Source: Candidatus Limosilactobacillus merdigallinarum (GTDB lineage Bacteria; Bacillota; Bacilli; Lactobacillales; Lactobacillaceae). From it: a DNA stretch of 64,000 nucleotides. The number at the start of each line of letters is the position of its first letter. Position 1 is the first letter of the stretch. Position numbers and translations under genes: made by a program. The stretch lies in the NCBI GenBank assembly GCA_019114515.1, contig DXFH01000022.1, positions 50,461-114,460 of the forward strand, written 5' to 3'. Under the pieces are notes generated by a model. The model was not told where the DNA came from and searched no databases. It was given only the letters and a program-made list of their open reading frames with translations. This document shows positions 50,351 through 58,178 of the stretch, one piece after another.

Positions 50351-50785
50351 CTACTTAAATGGATCTTGCCCCTTTTGTAACATATTAGTATCCTGAATTT
50401 CACCAGAGGTTTTCATATTATCGGGGACTGATTGCACAGCCTGTTCCGGAGACATTCCATAATGCTGAGATAAATAAGCTGCTGGTGATTCCCCATAACG
50501 ATTTGCAAAATCATGTAAGTCATTAGCTAGTGGCAGTTGTCCATTACTAGCTGATTTTGGTTGATTACTATTTGTATTTGCTGGTTAATTTTGTGAACTG
50601 CTATTAGAGTTTAGCACCGATGAAGCACTACTAGATGTCTGCTTAGCTTTTTGTTTTTTATGGTGTGTCGCCACTTTAGCAGACGCATTCTTCCGGGACT
50701 TATTTTTACTGCTTGCATTGTTGCTACAAGCACTCAAAGTACAACCAGCCAACAGGATCGTCACTAATAAACCTATTTTCTTCAT
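50351..50785 (-). pseudogene. Ser-rich lipoprotein gene broken by an in-frame TAA
   Basis: ATG 50785 (AGGAG upstream) starts MKKIGLLVTILLAGCTLSAC, a lipoprotein signal (LSAC), then a K- and S-rich linker. The frame stops at TAA 50585-50587 after 66 codons but continues open in the same frame for a further 77 codons to a TAG at 50351: PANTNSNQPKSASNG, LANDLHDFANRYGESPAAYL, SQHYGMSPEQAVQSV, TSGEIQDTNMLQKGQ and DPFK. A single nonsense change (such as CAA or GAA to TAA) explains this. The intact protein would have 144 residues. Confidence 0.85.
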
Positions 50786-51107
50786 CTTTTGATGACTCCT
50801 ATCTATGACGAATATTTTATTTTGTGGGCAAAATGTGGGCATAACGTTATTAAAATACCACCAGGTTACAGTACTGACAATTGCAATTTTGATGGTCATA
50901 GCAGCATAAAAAAAGCGTTAACCATTGATCCGCTAACGTCACCATCATCTAGTAAGAAACGCCGAGATTTAGGCAGTTATAGCACCTTGCGCTGTTGTTT
51001 ATCCCCATCAGAATCCTACGCTTTAGAAAAAGAAAAAGTTGTTGTACGAACGATGTACAACAACTTTTTAAAACACTGATATTTCAAGACTTATTGATCA
51101 TAAAAAA
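50786..51107. other. Gap with two TGTGGGCA direct repeats and two terminator hairpins
   Basis: No gene is supported in these 322 bases. TGTGGGCA occurs at 50823-50830 and 50834-50841, 11 bases apart, resembling arm-type integrase sites near tRNA genes in lactobacilli. A minus-strand terminator-like hairpin is at 50908-50939. A perfect 15-bp hairpin (AAAAAGTTGTTGTAC/GTACAACAACTTTTT) at 51033-51069 probably ends the tRNA-Glu transcript. Confidence 0.5.
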
Positions 51108-51180
51108 TCACCCGCCCGGGGATCGAACCCGGAACTCCGCCTTGAGAGGGCGACGTCTTAACCAATTTGACCAGCGGGCA
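51108..51180 (-). tRNA. tRNA-Glu, anticodon CTC
   Basis: The minus strand folds as a 73-base tRNA. D-arm GGTCAAATTGGTTAAGAC, anticodon stem TCGCC/GGCGG with loop CTCTCAA (anticodon CTC), T-arm CCGGGTTCGATCCCCGG. The body resembles lactobacillus tRNA-Glu(TTC). The acceptor stem TGCCCGC/GCGGGTG ends in two wobble pairs (U1-G72 and G2-U71). CCA is not encoded. Confidence 0.85.
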
Positions 51181-51198
51181 ATAAAAAACTACCATAAT

Positions 51199-51228
51199 AG
51201 TGTACAGGATTTGCTATTCAAAAGTCAA
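51199..51228 (-). promoter_or_regulatory. Promoter of tRNA-Glu
   Basis: TTGACT (complement of 51223-51228), 18 bp, TACACT (complement of 51199-51204). Confidence 0.55.
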
Positions 51229-51277
51229 GCATTATGACAACCTGTCTGAGCAGTTAACTGCATTCTCAAGCCACTGC

Positions 51278-51607
51278 CTATTCATATGAAAGTTCAATCA
51301 AATATACAGACTGGTCCTTAACATGGCTGGTCGTAATCCAAACATCATGATAACCAGGGTCTTCTTCTTCCGTCATGTCGTAATAATAGTCCAACAAATC
51401 GCCATGCTTAGCCACAAAATCATTAGCCAAGCGGTTAACTGACAGCCTGTTCAATGGGAAATAGTAATCAGCATCCGAAATTTTAATATTATCAGTAATG
51501 GTAATCTGCACAGTGTTTGAATCCCGCGGGACGGTTGCCGTCACCAATTCGGGATGATGATAGATTTTCGATAGAACGTAGTAAAGCGCATCAGAATTGC
51601 TTGCCAT
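51278..51607 (-). CDS. Hypothetical protein
   Basis: A 109-residue soluble, acidic protein (MASNSDALYYVLSKIYHHPEL, then ITITDNIKISDADYYFPLNR and HDVWITTSHVKDQSVYLIEL). GGAGAAAAAT precedes the ATG. No family is recognised and there is no signal or membrane segment. It is monocistronic between two tRNA genes. Confidence 0.65.
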   Translation of the reverse strand: MASNSDALYYVLSKIYHHPELVTATVPRDSNTVQITITDNIKISDADYYFPLNRLSVNRLANDFVAKHGDLLDYYYDMTEEEDPGYHDVWITTSHVKDQSVYLIELSYE

Positions 51608-51685
51608 ATTTTTCTCCTTCTCTCAATCATCATTCTACCAAATTTCTTGAATAACGGAAAAAATTTGATTAAATAAAAATAAGGC

Positions 51686-51714
51686 TTGCACTTATCAGCC
51701 CGATACCATATAAT
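51686..51714 (+). promoter_or_regulatory. Promoter of tRNA-Gln
   Basis: TTGCAC (51686-51691), 17 bp, TATAAT (51709-51714). Confidence 0.75.
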
Positions 51715-51729
51715 AATTATCGTTGTCAT

Positions 51730-51802
51730 TGGGTATTAGCCAAGCTGGTAAGGCAGTGGACTCTGAATCCATAATGCACTGGTTCGAATCCAGTATACCC
51801 AA
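51730..51802 (+). tRNA. tRNA-Gln, anticodon CTG
   Basis: Acceptor TGGGTAT/ATACCCA, D-arm TAGCCAAGCTGGTAAGGCA, anticodon loop CTCTGAA within GTGGA/TCCAT giving anticodon CTG, and T-arm CTGGTTCGAATCCAG. It reads CAG codons. CCA is not encoded. Confidence 0.92.
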
Positions 51803-51809
51803 TAGGTTA

Positions 51810-51838
51810 GCGTCATGATGTAAGTCATGGCGCTTTTT
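51810..51838 (+). terminator. Terminator of tRNA-Gln
   Basis: GCGTCATGA and TCATGGCGC pair across a 6-base loop, followed by five T. Confidence 0.85.
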
Positions 51839-51887
51839 GTTTAACTAATATAATATAATTAAAGGTAATTAGTTAGGAGGACCGAAC

Positions 51888-52751
51888 ATGACAGATATTC
51901 GAACCAACTATTTAACGCTTGCTGATGGACATCAGATTCCTCAAGAGGGTTTCGGTGTATACAAGCTGACTGACCCTGATGAGTTTAGAAAGGCCATTCA
52001 TAACGCCTATGAATCCGGATACCGGCTCTTTGATACGGCGCAGATGTATGGTAATGAAGCCGAACTGGGTTCCGCTTTAAAAGAGCTAAGTGTACCACGA
52101 GATGACTACTTTGTCACCACTAAAGTTTCCGAAGCTAATCAGGGCTACCAAACAGCCATTGATTCAGTTAAGCAATCACTGCAACGTTTGCAGTTGGATT
52201 ACGTTGACCTCTTGCTTGTCCACTGGCCGATTCACACCCACTTCTTCGAAACTTGGCGGGCCTTTCAGGACATGAAAAAGCAAGGATTAACCAAATCCAT
52301 CGGGGTTTCTAATTTTGGCATGGCCCACTTGCAACTATTAGCATCCCAGGCCAACGAAATGCCCGTATTAAATCAATTAGAGTGCCACCCACGCTTATCC
52401 GAAAAGCCAATGATCAAGTACAATCAAGAACACAATATTCTCACCCAAGCCTGGGCTCCGCTTGGTCGGACAACAGTTTTTGACATTCCAGAATTGAAGG
52501 AACTCGCCGCAAAACACCATAAGAGTGTTGCCCAAATTATCTTACGTTGGCATTTCCAAAATGGCTTGAGCTTTATTCCAAAGTCTTCTCATCCAGAACG
52601 GATTAAAGAGAACGCGGATATTTACGACTTTTCATTAAATGCCGATGAAATGGCAGTCATTGAGGGCCTGAATCATAACAAGCGAATCAGCCAGGAACCA
52701 GAAATGGTTTATGAATTCGGCAAGCAGTACCCTCACCACTTCAAAAACTAA
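51888..52751 (+). CDS. Aldo/keto reductase
   Basis: A TIM-barrel NADPH oxidoreductase (287 residues) acting on aldehydes or ketones. The tetrad residues lie in RLFDTAQMYGNE (Asp, Tyr), FVTTKVSE (Lys) and LLLVHWPIHT (His); the nucleotide site includes FIPKSSHPERIKENA. AGGAGGACCGAAC precedes ATG. Monocistronic with a strong terminator. The substrate cannot be told from sequence. Confidence 0.93.
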   Translation: MTDIRTNYLTLADGHQIPQEGFGVYKLTDPDEFRKAIHNAYESGYRLFDTAQMYGNEAELGSALKELSVPRDDYFVTTKVSEANQGYQTAIDSVKQSLQRLQLDYVDLLLVHWPIHTHFFETWRAFQDMKKQGLTKSIGVSNFGMAHLQLLASQANEMPVLNQLECHPRLSEKPMIKYNQEHNILTQAWAPLGRTTVFDIPELKELAAKHHKSVAQIILRWHFQNGLSFIPKSSHPERIKENADIYDFSLNADEMAVIEGLNHNKRISQEPEMVYEFGKQYPHHFKN

Positions 52752-52780
52752 ATATCAATAAGAAAATAGTTTCTAAAATA

Positions 52781-52818
52781 AAGGGGTTCCTAACGTTAAC
52801 TTACGTTAGGAACCTTTT
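52781..52818 (+). terminator. Terminator of the aldo/keto reductase
   Basis: AAGGGGTTCCTAACG (52781-52795) pairs with CGTTAGGAACCTTTT (52804-52818). Confidence 0.9.
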
Positions 52819-52898
52819 GTCTACCAGGGCTACTTTTACCCATTTTTAAGTTTTGTTTTGCTATACTTGAAGTTACTTAATAAAAAAGAGGTGTCAAT

Positions 52899-53585
52899 AT
52901 GAAACACCAACGCTGGTTTGAAACACTGGTGTATGTATGCTTGCTTGCTGCGGGCATTTTCTTTTACCAAAACAATGACAGTTTCGCTCAAACGATTGAT
53001 AATGGGATCAATCAGGTTAAAATGCTGGTCAACCAGGGCGAGAATAAATTAAATGGCAACCAGCAAGCCGCTAGTTCTTCGTCATCCTCCCAACAAAAAC
53101 AACAAGTCGTTAACGGGTCTGGTAAAGACAGTCAAGGACGGTGGAACAAACCTTCTGCAACTATTTACGTTAATATGCACGATGACAACCTGCAACAGGC
53201 TATGGATGAAGCTATTAATGCCTGGAATGCCACCGGCGTGTTCCACTTTAAACAGGTTGCTTCGTCTAAGGACGCTAACTTAATTGCGACCACCGACGAC
53301 AATAATGCAAACCGGTCGGCCGGATTAACTGAAATGAGCCAATATGTCAGCAATGGTCGCTTTACCGACGGACGGATCTTCCTTAACCGCGCTTACTTGG
53401 AAAACCCGATGTATGGTTATGATCACACACGAGTTGTAAATACTGCCGAACATGAGCTAGGCCACGCAATGGGGTTAAGCCATACGAATGAAGTATCCGT
53501 CATGCAGCCAGCTGGTTCAATGTATAGTATCCAACCTCGTGATGTCGCCGCAGTCCGGTCGATTTACGGTGAAAATAATAGTTAG
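52899..53585 (+). CDS. Secreted matrixin-like (M10) zinc metalloprotease
   Basis: A 228-residue protein with an N-terminal signal/anchor (TLVYVCLLAAGIFFYQN), a Gln/Ser-rich linker (AASSSSSSQQKQQ) and a catalytic domain of about 140 residues. The zinc motif is EHELGHAMGLSH (HExxHxxGxxH) with the Met-turn in SVMQPAGSMYSIQ. Substrate is unknown; this small single-domain form is common in lactobacilli. ATG follows AGAGGTG. Confidence 0.88.
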   Translation: MKHQRWFETLVYVCLLAAGIFFYQNNDSFAQTIDNGINQVKMLVNQGENKLNGNQQAASSSSSSQQKQQVVNGSGKDSQGRWNKPSATIYVNMHDDNLQQAMDEAINAWNATGVFHFKQVASSKDANLIATTDDNNANRSAGLTEMSQYVSNGRFTDGRIFLNRAYLENPMYGYDHTRVVNTAEHELGHAMGLSHTNEVSVMQPAGSMYSIQPRDVAAVRSIYGENNS

Positions 53586-53612
53586 TACTGGCAATTAACA
53601 GGAGGAATCATA

Positions 53613-54527
53613 ATGAAGCTTAGCAAAGCTACTATCTGGACAATTTGGGCAATTTGCGCGTGTGCAATGTGGGGGATCTCTTCCTTATTTGCTAAATATA
53701 TTTTTCAAATTGCGCCGGCTGCTAATGCCCTATGGCTGACCCAAGTTCGTCAACTAGTGTCCGGATCCATCCTGCTGATTATTAGTGGATTTGTCGGTGG
53801 TCATCCTTTACAAATCTGGCACGACCGTCAGCATGCAATCAATCTGATCGCATACGGGTTGTTTGGAATGTTGCCAGTTCAATTCTGCTATTTCGTGGCT
53901 GTTGAACTTGGTAACGCTTCGATCGCAACGGTTATGCAATTTGTCGGGCCGTTCTTCATCATCTTTTACCTGGCTTTATTTCGCCATCAAAGCCCAATGC
54001 GAATCGAAATCATCGCCAGTATTGTTGCTTTCATTGGGGTCTTCCTGTTAGCCACACATGGTCATTTCAACCATTTAGCGATCACCCCTGCAGTTTTGTT
54101 CTGGGGGCTCTTATCGGCGGTCGGCGTTGCCACTAACACTTTGATTCCTCAAGGGATGATCAAGCAAGGTTACTCATCGTTAACCTTGACTGGCTGGTCA
54201 ATCCTAATTTCGGGCATCGCCTTAACCATCATTCACCCCGCACAACCTGCTTTACCAGCGGATCCCCGTATTTGGTGGTCGGTCGCTGCGGTGATCATAA
54301 TTGGGACGCTGATTCCATTTCAATTAGCAACTAATTCGCTAAAGTATATTAAAGCCACCACCTTTAGCTTAATGGATGCCTTTGAACCCATTACCGCCAC
54401 ACTTGGTTCCGTTCTTTTCTTCGGAGTAATTATGAAACCAATGGACTGGTTGGGCTCTGTCTTGATTATTCTAGCTACCTTAGCATTAAGCATTCCGTTA
54501 CCAGCTTTCTTTAAAAAGACGCTTTAA
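53613..54527 (+). CDS. EamA/DMT family transporter
   Basis: A 304-residue membrane protein with about ten helices in two EamA repeats (IWAICACAMWGISSLFAKY at the start; the second half includes YIKATTFSLMDAFEPITATL, the conserved EamA motif). Probably exports or imports small metabolites; the substrate is unknown. GGAGG before ATG. It lies 27 bases after the metalloprotease gene and may be cotranscribed with it. Confidence 0.88.
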   Translation: MKLSKATIWTIWAICACAMWGISSLFAKYIFQIAPAANALWLTQVRQLVSGSILLIISGFVGGHPLQIWHDRQHAINLIAYGLFGMLPVQFCYFVAVELGNASIATVMQFVGPFFIIFYLALFRHQSPMRIEIIASIVAFIGVFLLATHGHFNHLAITPAVLFWGLLSAVGVATNTLIPQGMIKQGYSSLTLTGWSILISGIALTIIHPAQPALPADPRIWWSVAAVIIIGTLIPFQLATNSLKYIKATTFSLMDAFEPITATLGSVLFFGVIMKPMDWLGSVLIILATLALSIPLPAFFKKTL

Positions 54528-54531
54528 ACGC

Positions 54532-54579
54532 AAAAGGAGAAGCAACTGGCACACAATTGTGTCTGCTGCTTCTCCTTTT
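54532..54579. terminator. Bidirectional terminator between the EamA gene and the small membrane gene
   Basis: AAAAGGAGAAGCA (54532-54544) pairs with TGCTTCTCCTTTT (54567-54579), an inner CACACAATTGTGT palindrome extends it. It overlaps the stop of the minus-strand gene at 54578. Confidence 0.85.
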
Positions 54580-54787
54580 ATTTTTGCCAATTTAAATAGG
54601 TCAGATATAGCATAATTCCCAGTTGGATAAGACAATACAGTAATGCCAACAATGTTAAATACTGAATCCATGGGAGAACCTGCAGGTAGCTGAGAATTGC
54701 AAATACAATGGTCAGCACGATCCAGGAAACTAGGCGACGTTTTGTATGCGCGATGTTTCTTTTAATTTCTTTGTGATCTATCATCAT
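54578..54787 (-). CDS. Small two-helix membrane protein, unknown
   Basis: A 69-residue protein with a basic start (HKEIKRNIAHTKRR) and two hydrophobic segments (SWIVLTIVFAILSYL and LTLLALLYCLIQLGIML). ATG overlaps the fructokinase stop (ATGA type), pointing to coupled translation. No family is recognised. Confidence 0.7.
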   Translation of the reverse strand: MMIDHKEIKRNIAHTKRRLVSWIVLTIVFAILSYLQVLPWIQYLTLLALLYCLIQLGIMLYLTYLNWQK

Positions 54788-55668
54788 ACGTCTTGACGCT
54801 CATAATTGCGTAACGCTAGGGCAAAGTTCCCCACTGTGGCTGAGCCGTTATTCTTGGCTAAGGGCATGGTAATGTACTTGTCCAATGTTCCTACTTCGAC
54901 ATAATCGTTCATTAACTTAGCAAACTCAGTGCGCACCTTTTTCAGGAACTCTTCACTAACAACGCCACCACCAAAGACAATCTTTGCTGGACGAATCATC
55001 AAAGTAGTGTTCAAAGCTGCCTGTGCGACATAGTAAGCCATGATATCCCAAACATGGTCAGTTAATGGCACGTCACGCCCGCTTTTGCCTAAGCGAGTTT
55101 CGAAAGTTGGGCCGGCAACTAATCCTTCCAAGCAATCGCCATGGAAGGGACAAATCCCTTTAAAATCTAGGTCGTCAGGATGACGCTTCAAGAGAATGTG
55201 GCCAACTTCTGGATGCCCTAACTCACCAACAAATTGGCCATCAATGACTGTTCCCGCACCCACGCCGGTTCCGATCGTAAAATATGTTAATGAATGGATC
55301 CGCTCATTAAATAAAGTTGCCAGCACATATTCACCATAAGCGGAACCATTAACATCTGTCGTCCAAGCAGTTGGCACCTTTAAGGCTCGTTTGATCGTGC
55401 CCCGAAAATCAGTATTGCTCCATCCCTTCTTAGGTGTGTCGGTAATGTAGCCATATTTCGGGTTGTGCACCCGGATTTCAATGGGGCCAAATGACGAAAT
55501 TGACAGGGCCTTCATATCTGGAAACTGTTTAAAATATTCAATACACTTCTGCAGAGTTTCTGTCGGTGTAGTGGTCGGGAAAACCTGCATGTCACTGATT
55601 TGGTAGTCTTCATTGCCAATAGCACACACAAATTTAGTTCCGCCCGCTTCGATACTGCCCAATTGCAT
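54784..55668 (-). CDS. scrK: ROK family fructokinase
   Basis: Phosphorylates fructose to fructose-6-phosphate (294 residues). ROK marks are SIEAGGTKFVCAIG, TDVNGSAYGEYVLA, the phosphate loop TIGTGVGAGTVIDG and the zinc site GHILLKRHPDDLDFKGICPFHGDCLEG (H and three Cys, quoted by position 170-195). ATG 55668 follows GGGAGTG; the longer frame to 55707 is rejected. It is next to pgi, so fructose enters glycolysis or the phosphoketolase route here. Confidence 0.93.
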   Translation of the reverse strand: MQLGSIEAGGTKFVCAIGNEDYQISDMQVFPTTTPTETLQKCIEYFKQFPDMKALSISSFGPIEIRVHNPKYGYITDTPKKGWSNTDFRGTIKRALKVPTAWTTDVNGSAYGEYVLATLFNERIHSLTYFTIGTGVGAGTVIDGQFVGELGHPEVGHILLKRHPDDLDFKGICPFHGDCLEGLVAGPTFETRLGKSGRDVPLTDHVWDIMAYYVAQAALNTTLMIRPAKIVFGGGVVSEEFLKKVRTEFAKLMNDYVEVGTLDKYITMPLAKNNGSATVGNFALALRNYERQDV

Positions 55669-55690
55669 GTAAATCACTCCCTTGATTGAC

Positions 55691-55732
55691 AAAAAAAGTT
55701 CCAACACCCGACAAATGCGAATGCTGGAGCTT
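55691..55732 (-). terminator. Terminator of pgi
   Basis: Imperfect stem of GTTCCAACACC (from 55698) with GCTGGAGC (to 55730), with seven T on the minus strand; it lies between pgi and scrK. Confidence 0.6.
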
Positions 55733-55807
55733 ATTTTTGATCAAAACACGACCTCTTTAAGCAAATTTATGCCGTCGCATTCCATTAATTATTAACTTTG
55801 GGTTGAA

Positions 55808-57166
55808 CTACTCGTTGTCGTTCATTTCCTTACGCAGCTTGTCACCAATTTCTTCGAAGCCCGGCTTGCCTAACAGACCAAACATGTTCTTCTTGTAGGC
55901 TTCAACACCTGGTTGGTTAAATGGGTTAATACCATTCAGGTAACCAGAAATAGCGATTGCCACTTCAAAGAAGTAAATCAGGTAACCAAGTGTGTATTCG
56001 TCTTCACGGTCAATGTGAACCGTCATCACAGGAACGCCACCAGTTGTGTGGGCAGCAACAACGGCTTGATAAGCCTTCGTGTTAACCCAATCCATGTCCT
56101 TGCCCTGCAGGTATTCCAAACCATCCAGGTTACTGTCTGATTCAGGAATGGTTTCGTTGTGTTTAGGGGTGTCCAGCTTAACAACGGTTTCCATCAGGTT
56201 ACGCAAACCTTCTTGGATGTACTGACCCAATGAGTGCAGATCAGTGGTGAAATTAGCGCTTGATGGGTAAATCCCCTTCTGGTCCTTACCTTCAGATTCA
56301 CCAGCGAGTTGCTTCCACCATTCAGCTAATTGGGCCATGTTTGGCTCATAGTTTTCCAACAGTTCAGTCGTGAAGCCCTTCCGGTACAAAATGTTCCGGT
56401 ATGCAGCATACTGGTAAGCTTCGTTCTTAGTCAGGTCTGGATTTTCGTAATCTTGTTCCGCTTGTGCAGCACCGGCCATCAATTGGTCAATGTCAGCACC
56501 AGAAGCAGCAATCGGCAGCAGACCAACGGCACTCAATACGGAGTAACGACCACCGACACCATCAGGAATAACAAATGTTTCCCAACCAGCAGCGTCAGCT
56601 TCGGTCTTCAAAGCACCACGCTTAGCATCAGTAGTAGCGTAGATCCGCTTGTTAGCTTCTTCTTCACCATACTTGTCAATCAAACGCTGTTTGAAGATCC
56701 GGAAGGCAATGGATGGTTCCGTCGTGGTACCAGACTTCGAAATAACGTTGACAGAGAAGTCCTTGTCTCCAATCAACTGAATCATATCATATACATATGA
56801 TGAACTCAGTGAATTACCAGCGAAGAGAACCAGTGGTGCCTTGCGGTCAGCTGGATCTTGAGCCTGGTAAAACGTGTTGTGTAAGAAGTCAACAGCCATC
56901 CGGGCACCTAAGTAGGAACCACCAATACCGATGACGACTAAAACATCGGAATCTTCCTTAATCTTAGCGGCAGCCTTCTTAATCCGTTCAAATTCTTCTT
57001 TATCGTAATCGCTTGGCAAATGCAGCCAATCACGGAAATCGGCACCTGCACCGGTACCCTTCCGTAATTCTTCATCCGCAGCATTTACCATTGCCTGCAT
57101 TTCGCCTAATTCATTAGGGTGTACGAATTTCTTCAGTGCACTGCTATCAAAAGATACATGAGCCAT
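55808..57166 (-). CDS. pgi: Glucose-6-phosphate isomerase
   Basis: A sugar isomerase of 452 residues. Family motifs are [11 protein letters not shown], the phosphate loop [27 protein letters not shown] and the catalytic Glu/His/Lys region around [12 protein letters not shown] and NQPGVEAYK. Strong AGG site and an own promoter. It supplies fructose-6-phosphate exchange for the fructokinase product. Confidence 0.97.
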   Translation of the reverse strand: MAHVSFDSSALKKFVHPNELGEMQAMVNAADEELRKGTGAGADFRDWLHLPSDYDKEEFERIKKAAAKIKEDSDVLVVIGIGGSYLGARMAVDFLHNTFYQAQDPADRKAPLVLFAGNSLSSSYVYDMIQLIGDKDFSVNVISKSGTTTEPSIAFRIFKQRLIDKYGEEEANKRIYATTDAKRGALKTEADAAGWETFVIPDGVGGRYSVLSAVGLLPIAASGADIDQLMAGAAQAEQDYENPDLTKNEAYQYAAYRNILYRKGFTTELLENYEPNMAQLAEWWKQLAGESEGKDQKGIYPSSANFTTDLHSLGQYIQEGLRNLMETVVKLDTPKHNETIPESDSNLDGLEYLQGKDMDWVNTKAYQAVVAAHTTGGVPVMTVHIDREDEYTLGYLIYFFEVAIAISGYLNGINPFNQPGVEAYKKNMFGLLGKPGFEEIGDKLRKEMNDNE

Positions 57167-57259
57167 TTATCTAAAACCTCTTTCTAAACTACATAGATTA
57201 AATCAGAACTTGAAAAATGAGATCAGTATCTCAACTTTCAATTCATAAACCTAAAACAA

Positions 57260-57288
57260 ATGATAGCCTTTTCTGAATCCCTTTTCAA
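57260..57288 (-). promoter_or_regulatory. Promoter of pgi
   Basis: TTGAAA (complement of 57283-57288), 17 bp, TATCAT (complement of 57260-57265) on the minus strand. Confidence 0.65.
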
Positions 57289-57314
57289 TATGAAAAAAGC
57301 TAGCCAATGTTCGT

Positions 57315-58178
57315 TTATCCCGCAAATGTCGTTGCAATTGCACCAACAATGATCAGTGTGAGCCCAATTAAAGTGCACCACATTTCGAAAGTGTCCTTCT
57401 TTTCGTGCAGAATCAGCACACCACCTAAAGTGGCAACCAACACGTTTAACTGTGCCAAAATGAACGCTGTGGTAACCCCTAACTGCTGTGCACCCATGAT
57501 ATAAGTCAGGGTACCCAGTCCCCAGGAAATTCCCGCAGTAATGTTAGTGTACTGGGCTTTTTGCTTAAATGGCGTTGTCCCTTCCCTAATTAGTTGGTAA
57601 ATCGCAATACCAACAAAAATGCCTAAGGTTTCTGGAAAAAAGATTGCCTCTGAAGAAGTATGGGCTAATAGAGGTGCCTTTGGCAGTGCAGAATAGAGCA
57701 CGTAACCAACAGTTGTGACCACTAAGAACATTAAGTCTTTGAAGGTTACCCGGCGCTCCTCACCACGATCAGTTGCGGACGTCAGAGATGAGCCGATAAC
57801 GACCAAAACTAAAGCAACTAACCCAATCATAATGGAACGACTACCATGCCATTCATTAAATACAAAGGCTCCAATCAAAGTGTTTCCTACTAATTGGAGT
57901 CCGGTTGAGATCGGGATAGCCTTTGAAACACCAATATTCTTCATCGATACGAATTGGCCCAACTGGCCGGTTTGCCAGCAGACACCTGTCAAAAACGCCA
58001 CAATAAAGACGATGGGTGAAATCGTTGGCTTCACAATGATGGTTGTAATAATGGCAACGCTTAAAGCCCCCAACCCAAGTCCGAAAACCTGATTGGTAGC
58101 TGATCCACCAGTTTTCGTTACGATAATGGGATTAATTCCCCAGAAAATCGCTGGTATCAAGGCAATTAAAAAACTCAT
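57315..58178 (-). CDS. GRP family sugar transporter (GlcU/RbsU type)
   Basis: A 287-residue membrane protein with about ten helices. The start LIALIPAIFWGINPIIVTKTGG and the C-terminal ILHEKKDTFEMWCTLIGLTLIIVGA match the glucose/ribose porter family. ATG overlaps the histidine kinase stop (ATGA), so it is cotranslated with the two-component system. The substrate could be glucose or ribose; which is not visible. Confidence 0.85.
   Translation of the reverse strand: MSFLIALIPAIFWGINPIIVTKTGGSATNQVFGLGLGALSVAIITTIIVKPTISPIVFIVAFLTGVCWQTGQLGQFVSMKNIGVSKAIPISTGLQLVGNTLIGAFVFNEWHGSRSIMIGLVALVLVVIGSSLTSATDRGEERRVTFKDLMFLVVTTVGYVLYSALPKAPLLAHTSSEAIFFPETLGIFVGIAIYQLIREGTTPFKQKAQYTNITAGISWGLGTLTYIMGAQQLGVTTAFILAQLNVLVATLGGVLILHEKKDTFEMWCTLIGLTLIIVGAIATTFAG

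Noticed and set aside
50789..51237. Two plus-strand frames over the tRNA-Glu region
   Set aside because: They run through terminators and the tRNA gene, and lack start sites.
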